Source: JALYTZ01 sp036559125 (GTDB lineage: Bacteria > Vulcanimicrobiota > Vulcanimicrobiia > Vulcanimicrobiales > Vulcanimicrobiaceae). Taken from it: DNA of 64,000 bases. Numbering within the stretch: position 1 is the stretch's first letter; each line of letters starts with the position of its first letter. Shown here in pieces: positions 7,994 through 15,341 of the stretch. The position numbers and the translations under genes are program-made. The stretch covers positions 62,001-126,000 of the forward strand of contig DATBTT010000053.1 of the NCBI GenBank assembly GCA_036559125.1, in the 5' to 3' direction. The notes under the pieces are model-generated. The model saw nothing but the letters and a program-made list of their open reading frames with translations. It had not been told where the DNA came from and ran no database searches.

Positions 7994-8128
7994 CAATTTG
8001 GGATTTCTCCGCAGGATAGCAGGCTGATTAAGCCAACTCACGAGCCTCCACGCTCGACCGTGTACTCGCGACTTTTGTCGTCAAGTATGGCGGTCGAAGT
8101 ATTGTTGCTAAGGACGGTCTTTTAGCGA

Positions 8129-9502
8129 ATGGCGATTGCAGTCGGCAACTCTGACATTTCGAACGAACTCTGGCAATCGGCACTACCGGCGTTGGAGCGG
8201 ACGTTTTCCAAGCCCATTTTTGAGATGTGGATCAAGCCGTTGCGCTTGGTCTCGCTCTCCGGAAACGAACTGCTTCTCTCGGTCCAGAACAATTTCGCGC
8301 GGGACTGGGTCGAGAATCGGCTCAAAGCGCAGATCGCCCAGGTTCTCTGCGAAACCTTCGGCGCGGAGCTGGAGCTACAATTTACGGTGGTCGCGGAAGC
8401 GGCCGACCCCCAGCACGGTTTCCAGGCGGCCGCCCCCGTCCCGACGATCGCGCCCCGCGGCAGCGAAGACTTTCGCCCGGGCAACCTTAATTCGCGCTAT
8501 ACCTTTGAAGAGTTTGTAGTCGGAAACTCGAACCGGTTCGCGCACGCCGCTTCGCAGGCAGTTGCTGCCGCCCCGGCCCGGGCGTACAATCCGCTCTTTC
8601 TCTATGGCGGCGTCGGCTTGGGCAAGACCCACCTGATGCACGCCATCGGACATCGCGTGATGCAGGACAATCCGACCGCCAACGTCGTGTACGTATCGAG
8701 CGAAAAGTTTACGAACGAATTTATCATCGCCATCAAAAACAATCAAACGCTCGAATTTCGCAACAAATACCGGCACGTCGACGTGTTGCTCATCGACGAC
8801 ATTCAATTTCTCGAAGGTAAGGAACAAACGCAAGAAGAGTTCTTTCACACCTTCAATTCCCTTCACGAATCGGGACGCCAACTCGTCATCTCAAGCGACC
8901 GTCCCCCAAAAGAGATTCAGACGCTGGAATCGCGCTTACGTTCGCGGTTTGAGTGGGGCTTACTAACCGACATCCAGCCGCCCGACTTAGAGACGCGCGA
9001 AGCCATTTTGCGCAAAAAGGCCGAGTCCGAGAAGATCCCGGTCCCCAACGAGGTCACCTCTTTTATCGCCAAGGTCATCCCTTCAAATATCCGCGAACTC
9101 GAAGGCGCGCTCATTCGCGTCGTCGCGTTTTCCTCGCTGACAAAGTCGTCTATTACCGTCGATCTTGCCGCCGAAGTACTCAAAAACGCCGTCGCAAACG
9201 CGCCGCTGCGCCGCGTTACGATTGCGTCGATCAAAGAGAAGGTGGCGAAGGCGCACGGTCTTACGGTCAAGGAAATGGACAACCAGCGGCGCGATCAGCG
9301 TTTGGCCGCGCCGCGTCAGATCGCCATGTTTATTTGTACGGAACTGACGGACTGCTCGCTGCCTCACATCGCCCGCGAATTCAATAAGAAAGACCATACG
9401 ACGGTTATGTACGCCCGCGACAAGGTAAAAGATCAAATGCAGCGTGACGAAGCATACCGCAACAAGATACGATCGCTGGTCGCGCTCTGTCAGAACGATT
9501 AA
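8129..9502 (+). CDS. dnaA: Chromosomal replication initiator protein DnaA
   Basis: A 457-residue DnaA. Domain I covers about residues 1-85 (LWQSALPALERTFSKPIFEMW) and is followed by a short linker. The AAA+ domain III has Walker A GGVGLGKTHLMHAIGH at about residue 160, Walker B VLLIDDIQFLEGKE and the sensor region ISSDRPPKEI. Domain IV ends with the DNA-recognition signature DHTTVMYARDKV. DnaA-ATP binds the DnaA boxes and opens the origin. Box-like sequences lie on both sides of the gene. A hairpin terminator follows the stop codon. Confidence 0.98.
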   Translation: MAIAVGNSDISNELWQSALPALERTFSKPIFEMWIKPLRLVSLSGNELLLSVQNNFARDWVENRLKAQIAQVLCETFGAELELQFTVVAEAADPQHGFQAAAPVPTIAPRGSEDFRPGNLNSRYTFEEFVVGNSNRFAHAASQAVAAAPARAYNPLFLYGGVGLGKTHLMHAIGHRVMQDNPTANVVYVSSEKFTNEFIIAIKNNQTLEFRNKYRHVDVLLIDDIQFLEGKEQTQEEFFHTFNSLHESGRQLVISSDRPPKEIQTLESRLRSRFEWGLLTDIQPPDLETREAILRKKAESEKIPVPNEVTSFIAKVIPSNIRELEGALIRVVAFSSLTKSSITVDLAAEVLKNAVANAPLRRVTIASIKEKVAKAHGLTVKEMDNQRRDQRLAAPRQIAMFICTELTDCSLPHIAREFNKKDHTTVMYARDKVKDQMQRDEAYRNKIRSLVALCQND

Positions 9503-9530
9503 AACCGGCGCGCGCCGTCTTCATGCAAAA

Positions 9531-9563
9531 GCCCGGCGGCTCGGAAAAGCCCCGGGCCGTTTT
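9531..9563 (+). terminator. Rho-independent terminator after dnaA
   Basis: About 30 bases after the dnaA stop, GCCCGG plus GGCT (one bulged C between them) pairs with AGCC plus CCGGGC across a six-base loop. Four T residues follow within three bases. The strong GC stem and T-tract fit an intrinsic terminator and suggest that dnaA and dnaN are transcribed separately. Confidence 0.7.
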
Positions 9564-9835
9564 GTATGCGCCGGCGGGCAAGCCGGATTCACCGTTTGGT
9601 GCACAGGGCGCGCCCACGCGCGTGGATAACTGCTCCGGGGCGCCATCGCGTGGAAATGTGCATGGTCATGCGGCGATCGTACACAGCTTGTTCCAGGCGC
9701 AAACCCGCACGGGACCTGGACGATGGGTGCTTCTTCACAGAATGCACCGCCTTACTACTAATACGGTTACCTTCTTTACCTATAACTACCAAAACACGCT
9801 TCGCCAAAACCGGTGGACAAAAATGAGCCCGTTTA
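9564..9835. other. dnaA-dnaN intergenic region with further DnaA-box-like sites
   Basis: No gene is visible here. CGTGGATAA at 9621-9629 is one mismatch from a DnaA box on the minus strand, and GGTGGACAA at 9812-9820 is two mismatches away. A locally AT-rich stretch, about 9749-9800, has T/A/C-rich repeats (minus strand TTAGTAGTAAG) that recall DnaA-trio elements, though this is weak. The region could be a second half of a bipartite origin, as on the two sides of dnaA in Bacillus, and it also carries the dnaN promoter. Confidence 0.45.
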
Positions 9836-10951
9836 ATGAAATTCACCTGTAACACAAAAGACATCGCGGGGGCCGTCGGTGCCGCGAGCAAAGTCGTCAA
9901 TGCGCACACGACGGTGCCGATACTTTCCAACGTCCTGCTCCAGGCCGAGTCCGGGAAGATCTCGGTGCGGGCGACCGATCTCGAGTTGACCCTCGAACAC
10001 GCGTTTTCAGCAGAAATTGCCGAAGGCGGCAGCGTTACCGTGCCGGCTAAGCTCTTTTCGAGTTATCTCGCCAACCTGCCGGCGGGGCTCCTCGAGTTGA
10101 CCGGTACGCCGACGCGCGCCAGCGTTAAGTGCGAGCGGAGTAACTACGACTTTCACGCATTACCCTCCGACGAATACCCGCCGCTCCCGTCGGCGCAAAA
10201 GGGGACGAATTTCACGATTGCGGCCAAACGCTTTCGCGACGCGGTGAACGCAACTATTTTCGCGGCGTCCAGCGAAGAAGCGCGCGGCGCGGTGCTTATG
10301 GGTACCCTCTTGGAGGTCGAAGGCGATTCGCTCACGATGGTCGCGACCGACGGATATCGTCTCGCAAAGTCGCAAACCGCGCTCGATAACGGCATTTCAG
10401 GCAGTGAAAAATTCATCGTGCCGTCCCGAGCGCTGGCAGAAGCGGCGCGTAACCTCGGCGGCGGCGATGCCATCACGGTTACCGCGCTCGGCGCGTCGAG
10501 CAATCAATTAATGTTTCAATCGGGCGACACGTCGATCGTGGTTCGCTTGGTGGACGGCCAATACCCAAATTACGGACAAGTGATTCCCGCGAAGTTCGAC
10601 CGGTCGACGACCGTCAACACGGCGGCGTTTATTTCGTCGCTTCGTCGAGCCGAACTGGTTGCCGGCGATCGCGCGAGCATGGTCAAGCTCGCGGTGAGCA
10701 ATCAAACGCTAATCGTAACGGCGAGTTCGGACGTCTCCGGAAACGCGTACGAAGAGCTGGAAATCGAGCAAATGGGCGACGACTTAACGATCGCGTTCAA
10801 CGCGCGCTATTTGGTCGAAATACTCAACCACATCGACTCGCCCCAGACCGTCATCGAATTTTTGGGGCCATTGTCGCCGGCGGCGATACGTCCGCTCGAA
10901 CCCAACGAAGGCGCGCAACAGCTCTACGTGCTGATGCCGCTGCGCCAATAA
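9836..10951 (+). CDS. dnaN: DNA polymerase III beta subunit (sliding clamp)
   Basis: A 371-residue clamp protein with three repeated clamp folds. MKFTCNTKDIAGAVGAASKVVNAHTTVPILSN-type opening residues, the VATDGYRLA motif near residue 165 and the C-terminal LYVLMPLRQ are standard beta-clamp features. The dimeric ring holds the polymerase on DNA and recruits repair and mismatch factors. It stands in the conserved dnaA-dnaN-recF order. An ATG start follows an AT-rich leader. Confidence 0.98.
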   Translation: MKFTCNTKDIAGAVGAASKVVNAHTTVPILSNVLLQAESGKISVRATDLELTLEHAFSAEIAEGGSVTVPAKLFSSYLANLPAGLLELTGTPTRASVKCERSNYDFHALPSDEYPPLPSAQKGTNFTIAAKRFRDAVNATIFAASSEEARGAVLMGTLLEVEGDSLTMVATDGYRLAKSQTALDNGISGSEKFIVPSRALAEAARNLGGGDAITVTALGASSNQLMFQSGDTSIVVRLVDGQYPNYGQVIPAKFDRSTTVNTAAFISSLRRAELVAGDRASMVKLAVSNQTLIVTASSDVSGNAYEELEIEQMGDDLTIAFNARYLVEILNHIDSPQTVIEFLGPLSPAAIRPLEPNEGAQQLYVLMPLRQ

Positions 10952-11027
10952 ACACGCGATTTTCCCAGGTAGGGATGCAGACGGCGGGCGCGAGCTCGTC
11001 GTCTTTGCGTAAAGCACCCGTCTTGTC

Positions 11028-12143
11028 GTGAAACTCGAGCGTATCGCGCTGGCCAACGTGCGTAATTACGCGACGCTGGACGTGGAACCGGTCGCCGGAT
11101 TAAACGTCTTCGTCGGCGAGAACGCGCAGGGAAAGAGCAATTTGCTCGAGGCTATTTCGTTGCTGGGAACGGGGAAGTCGTTTCGCACGAGCAAGGAGAG
11201 CGACCTCATTCGCAACGGTTTGGAACTCGCTTCGATCTCCGGCGAAGCCCGGATTCGCGCCGGTACCGTGAGGTTGGGCTGCACGATCGCCGCGACCGGG
11301 CGCGGCACGCGCAAACTCTACACGATAAACGGGCGGAGCGTTAGGTACGCAAAATTTCTGGGAAGCCTGCGCGTGGTGACGTTTGTGCCGGCGGATCTCC
11401 ACCTGGTTAGCGGGCCCCCCAGCGGCCGCCGTGGATTGCTCAACGTCGCACTCGCGCAAGATTCGCCGTCGTATTATCGCGATCTCGCACGCTACCAAAA
11501 AGCCCTGCAACAGAAAGCCGCACTCCTACGCGGCGCGGTCGAGCCCGACGCCGAGTTATTTTCGATTTACAACAGCGCGCTGGTCGAAGCGGGAACGGCG
11601 TTGATGCTCGCACGCCGGCACTTCGTCGCGGCGGTCGCCGGTGCCGCCGCAAGGGTCCACGCGCAGTGGACCGGCGGCGCAGAGCGCTTGGCGGTGCGCT
11701 ACGAACCCAACGTACGGTTTGAAGCCCCTACCGAAGACTCTATCGCAAGCGCGTTTGCGGAGCGGTTGCGGGAGGTGGAAGCCGCCGAGCGCGCCCGCAA
11801 AATATCCTTGGCCGGACCGCATCGCGACGACGTGGCGCTGCTACTGGACGGCGAGTCGCTCGCCGCCTACGGCTCGCAGGGGCAGCAGCGTACGGCGGTA
11901 CTCGCCCTTAAGGTTGGCGAATATGCGGTCATGCACGAACGCTCCGGTGAAGCTCCGCTCCTGCTCCTCGACGACGTGCTCTCCGAGCTCGACGCCCGGC
12001 GCGCGCGTGCGTTCCTAGCGGGCGTCGGCGCCTACGAGCAAGCCTTCATAACGGCGACGCATCTGCCGCCGGAGCTGGCTGGAGCGGCGGTCTATCGCAT
12101 CGCCGATGGAGCGATCGAACCCCGGGAGAGCGGTCGCACGTGA
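11028..12143 (+). CDS. recF: DNA replication and repair protein RecF
   Basis: RecF is an SMC-like ATPase that helps load RecA at gaps, with RecO and RecR. The 371-residue protein begins at a GTG with KLERIALANVRNYATLDVE. It has Walker A VGENAQGKSNLLEAISLLG at about residue 25, the signature GSQGQQRTAVLALK and Walker B PLLLLDDVLSELD. RecR is encoded further right in the window (45340). Its stop overlaps the start of the dciA gene by four bases. Confidence 0.96.
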   Translation: MKLERIALANVRNYATLDVEPVAGLNVFVGENAQGKSNLLEAISLLGTGKSFRTSKESDLIRNGLELASISGEARIRAGTVRLGCTIAATGRGTRKLYTINGRSVRYAKFLGSLRVVTFVPADLHLVSGPPSGRRGLLNVALAQDSPSYYRDLARYQKALQQKAALLRGAVEPDAELFSIYNSALVEAGTALMLARRHFVAAVAGAAARVHAQWTGGAERLAVRYEPNVRFEAPTEDSIASAFAERLREVEAAERARKISLAGPHRDDVALLLDGESLAAYGSQGQQRTAVLALKVGEYAVMHERSGEAPLLLLDDVLSELDARRARAFLAGVGAYEQAFITATHLPPELAGAAVYRIADGAIEPRESGRT

Positions 12144-12982
12144 CCCTGCGCCCGATCAAAAACGCCGTCGGGTCGTGGACGCCCGGCGTGACGGTGGCCG
12201 AAGATCCGCTGGTCGCAATTCGCGGCGCGTGGCCTTCGATCGTGGGGCCCGACGTCGCGCAGCAATGCCGGGCGGCCGAACTCGAGCGCGGCGTTTTGCT
12301 GGTCGTAACGAAGTCGAGCGCCTGGAGCCAGCAACTCTCGTTCCTGAGCGAGCGCGTTCTCGGTGCGATTGCCGCGCGTACCGGCGCGACGGTCGAGCGA
12401 ATACGTTTTCGGGTCGGGCGGGTCGTACCCAGTAGTGCGGCCGCGGGAGCGGCGCGCCGACGGCGGGCGCATAAGGCGCGTCCGGTGGATGGGCGCGAGG
12501 CTCCGGCCACGCTGGACGAGGCCATCGCGCGATTCCGGGCCGACGTCACGGCGGTACAGCGGGCGAAAGCCGCCGCCGGGTGGAAAGAATGCCGCCAGTG
12601 CGGAGTTTGGGTAGCGCCGGCTTCCGGACCGCTGTGCGTGCCGTGCGTTAACGCGCGTTCCCAGCAGCGGACGGCGGCAGTGGCGCGACTGCTGTACGAG
12701 GCTCCCTGGCTCGGGTATTCCGGCGTCGCGGAATTGGTCGGGGACTTAGGCCTGCAAGAATACGAGTCGATCCGCAAGCGTCAATTACAGCGCTGGTGGG
12801 ACGTCCTTGCGCGCGTCGCCAAATCCGGGCGCCGGGCGCTCACGCATCGCGAACGGATGATCGCGAGTTCGTACGTCTTGCTCAAGAGTGGGCTCGACCC
12901 CGAACGCATAGCACCTGCCGTCGTGCGCGACTTGCTCGGTGACGAGCTGCACGACATCTTATACGGTAACGAGAGAATCTAA
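12140..12982 (+). CDS. dciA: DciA-family (DUF721) protein with a zinc-finger-like C-terminal extension
   Basis: DciA is the replicative-helicase loader of bacteria that lack DnaC/DnaI. The first 100 or so residues fit the DUF721 domain (AWPSIVGPDVAQQCRAAELE, then GVLLVVTKSSAWSQQLSFL), a KH-like fold. The protein is long, 280 residues, and has an unusual second half. A four-cysteine cluster, Cys151-x2-Cys154 and Cys166-x2-Cys169, forms a probable zinc knuckle, and a helical region of about 110 residues follows. The gene overlaps recF by four bases and precedes gyrB by seven, a common dciA neighbourhood. I do not recognise the C-terminal domain. Confidence 0.8.
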   Translation: MTLRPIKNAVGSWTPGVTVAEDPLVAIRGAWPSIVGPDVAQQCRAAELERGVLLVVTKSSAWSQQLSFLSERVLGAIAARTGATVERIRFRVGRVVPSSAAAGAARRRRAHKARPVDGREAPATLDEAIARFRADVTAVQRAKAAAGWKECRQCGVWVAPASGPLCVPCVNARSQQRTAAVARLLYEAPWLGYSGVAELVGDLGLQEYESIRKRQLQRWWDVLARVAKSGRRALTHRERMIASSYVLLKSGLDPERIAPAVVRDLLGDELHDILYGNERI

Positions 12983-12989
12983 ATAACGA

Positions 12990-14894
12990 ATGTCAGATAA
13001 ATACGGCGCCGAACAAATCGAAGTCCTCAAGGGCCTCGAGGCGGTCCGCAAACGCCCCGGTATGTACATCGGCAACACGTCGGAGCGCGGGTTGCATCAA
13101 CTCGTGTACGAAGCGGTCGACAACGCAGTCGACGAAGCGCTAGCGGGGTACGCGAAGAACATCAACGTCGTTCTCTACAAGGACGGCGCCTGTTCGGTTG
13201 AGGACGACGGCCGCGGCATTCCCGTCGACATGCACGCCGAAGAACGCATGCCTGCGGTTGAAGTGATCATGACGATCCTTCATGCCGGCGGAAAGTTCGG
13301 CAAAGGCGGCTACAAAGTCTCGGGCGGCTTGCACGGAGTAGGCATTTCGGTCGTCAACGCGCTGTCGGAGCGGATGGAAACGCGCATCAAACGTGACGGA
13401 AATCTCTACGAGATCAAGTTCGAGCGTGGGCTAACGACGCAGAAGCTCAAGAAACTCGGCAAGGCGGACGACGCGCACACGGGCACCTACCAATGGTTCC
13501 TGCCCGACACCCAAGTCTTCGAGACGCTTGAATTTCATTGGGACGTCCTTGCTAAACGCCTGCGCGAACTCGCGTTTTTAAACCGGAACATCGCGATTAC
13601 GCTGCGGGACGAACGGCCCGAGCAAGTACGCGAACGTACGTTCAAGTTTGAGGGCGGCATCGTCTCGTTCGTCGAGTGGCTCAACGAGAAGAAAGATCCC
13701 CTTCACCCGATCATCATGACGCATACCGAGCGCGATGGCGTCGACGTCGAGGTCGCGATGCAGTGGACCGACACGTACACCGAATTAATTTATGCGTACG
13801 CCAACAACATCAACACCATCGAAGGCGGCATGCATCTTACCGGCTTTCGCACCGCGGTGAGCAACTCCGTCAACGGATACGCGCGCAAGCGCGGCGCGCT
13901 CAAGGAGTCCGACGGCAACCTTTCCACCGACGACTGCATGGAAGGGCTTACCGCCGTCGTTTCCGTCAAGCTCCAGGAGCCGCAGTTCGAAGGGCAGACG
14001 AAAACCAAGCTCGGCAACGCGAAGGTGCGTAACATCGTCTACGGCCTGGTCAACGAACGCATGGATTTCTTCTTTGAGGAAAACCCGAAATTCGCGCGGG
14101 CTATCATCGACAAATGCATGCAGGCGCAACGCGCTCGCGATGCCGCCAAGAAAGCGCGCGACCTCTCGCGTCGCAAGAATGCGCTCGAAGGGTCGGGGCT
14201 GCCGGGCAAACTCGTGGATTGCAAGAACACCAACCCGGCCGAAAGCGAACTGTTCTTGGTCGAGGGCGACTCGGCCGGCGGAACCGCCAAGGGCGGGCGC
14301 GACCCGAACACCCAAGCGATCCTGCCCCTGCGCGGCAAAATTCTCAACGTAGAGAAAGCCCGCTTGGATAAAGTGCTGTCCAACGAAGAGATTCGGACGA
14401 TGATAACGGCGCTCGGGACCGGGTTCGGCGACGAGTTCGATACCGGCAAACTTCGCTACCACAAGATCATCATCATGACCGACGCAGATGTCGACGGCTC
14501 GCACATCCGCACGCTGCTGTTGACATTTTTCTACCGTCAGATGAAACCGTTGGTCGAAGAGGGCTACGTCTACATCGCCCAGCCGCCGCTCTACGGCATC
14601 CGCAAGGGCAAAAAACAGTGGTACGCATTTAGCGAGAACGATCTAAAGTCGATCATCGGCGATGCGGACGCTAAGGATTTTGCCGTGCAGCAATACAAGG
14701 GTTTAGGCGAAATGGATGCCGAGCAACTCGCCGTCACCACGATGGAAGTCGGCAACCGGCGCCTCAAGCAAATCACGGTGGAAGACGCAGTCGAGGCCGA
14801 ACAAATCTTTACCGACCTCATGGGCGACAAAGTGGAAGCGCGCAAGCAATACATCTTCGAATTCGCGAAGCTCGTCAAGAACCTCGACCTCTAA
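12990..14894 (+). CDS. gyrB: DNA gyrase subunit B
   Basis: The 634-residue B subunit of gyrase (type IIA topoisomerase) provides ATP hydrolysis for negative supercoiling. The GHKL ATPase domain has EAVDNAVDEALAGYA, DDGRGIPVD and the ATP-lid GKGGYKVSGGLHGVG. The transducer and TOPRIM domain follow, with LVEGDSAGG and the metal-binding IIIMTDADVDGSHIRTLLL. The C-terminus QYKGLGEMDAEQL is typical. ParE is a possible alternative, but the place after recF and dciA argues for gyrB. gyrA is not in the window. Confidence 0.95.
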   Translation: MSDKYGAEQIEVLKGLEAVRKRPGMYIGNTSERGLHQLVYEAVDNAVDEALAGYAKNINVVLYKDGACSVEDDGRGIPVDMHAEERMPAVEVIMTILHAGGKFGKGGYKVSGGLHGVGISVVNALSERMETRIKRDGNLYEIKFERGLTTQKLKKLGKADDAHTGTYQWFLPDTQVFETLEFHWDVLAKRLRELAFLNRNIAITLRDERPEQVRERTFKFEGGIVSFVEWLNEKKDPLHPIIMTHTERDGVDVEVAMQWTDTYTELIYAYANNINTIEGGMHLTGFRTAVSNSVNGYARKRGALKESDGNLSTDDCMEGLTAVVSVKLQEPQFEGQTKTKLGNAKVRNIVYGLVNERMDFFFEENPKFARAIIDKCMQAQRARDAAKKARDLSRRKNALEGSGLPGKLVDCKNTNPAESELFLVEGDSAGGTAKGGRDPNTQAILPLRGKILNVEKARLDKVLSNEEIRTMITALGTGFGDEFDTGKLRYHKIIIMTDADVDGSHIRTLLLTFFYRQMKPLVEEGYVYIAQPPLYGIRKGKKQWYAFSENDLKSIIGDADAKDFAVQQYKGLGEMDAEQLAVTTMEVGNRRLKQITVEDAVEAEQIFTDLMGDKVEARKQYIFEFAKLVKNLDL

Positions 14895-14920
14895 ACCGCG
14901 CGAGACGGTGCCACGCCACG

Positions 14921-14945
14921 TCATGCTTCGACAAGCTCAGCATGA
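14921..14945. repeat. REP-like palindrome, left boundary of the tandem array
   Basis: TCATGC and GCATGA arms enclose CTTCGACAAGCTCA. This core is the reverse complement of that in the elements at 15229 and 62451, so it is the same dispersed element in inverted orientation. It begins about 27 bases after the gyrB stop. Confidence 0.65.
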
Positions 14946-15220
14946 CATGGTGAAAGCTGCGACGCGAACGATGACGTGGTGAAGCCGCGACGCGAACGGT
15001 ATGACGTGGTGAAGCCGCGACGCGAACTGATGACGTGGTGAAGCCGCGACGCGAACGGTATGACGTGGTGAAGCCGCGACGCGAACTGTATGACGTGGTG
15101 AAGCCGCGACGCGAACGGCATGACGTGGTGAAGCCGCGACGCGATTCGGTATGACGTGGTGAAGCCGCGACGCGAACGGTATGACGTGGTGAAGCCGCGA
15201 CGCGAACGGTATGACGGGAG
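14942..15220. repeat. Tandem array of nine 30-bp units after gyrB
   Basis: Nine head-to-tail units begin at 14942, 14971, 15001, 15030, 15060, 15090, 15120, 15151 and 15181, and a truncated tenth begins at 15211. The core ATGACGTGGTGAAGCCGCGA is followed by CGCGAACGGT. Units 2-9 are nearly identical; variation is confined to the last few bases (for example AACGG, AACTG, ATTCGG). Lengths are 29-31 bases, so no reading frame is kept across the array. The first unit is more diverged. There are no spacers, so this is not CRISPR. The rest of the gap up to tamB holds no gene. Confidence 0.9.
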
Positions 15221-15228
15221 TTGATTCT

Positions 15229-15254
15229 GTCACCCTGAGCCTGTCGAAGGGTCG
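15229..15254. repeat. REP-like palindrome, right boundary of the tandem array
   Basis: GTCACCCTGAGCCTGTCGAA, followed by GGGTCG, has CACCCT/AGGGT-type arms around a CTGAGCCTGTCGAAG core. It is in the opposite orientation to the element at 14921-14945 and nearly identical to the one at 62451-62476. Together the two enclose the 30-bp array. Confidence 0.65.
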
Positions 15255-15341
15255 CCCCTTCCACAAACTCGGGAGATTCGGCACTCTTGCGGCGCCAGGA
15301 CGCGTTAGCGTTCTGGGGTATAACGAGCCTCGGAGGGGCGT

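Noticed and set aside
14942..15220. Possible CRISPR array
   Set aside because: Units follow each other with only a few variable bases at the end and no spacers of about 30 bases. No cas gene is near.
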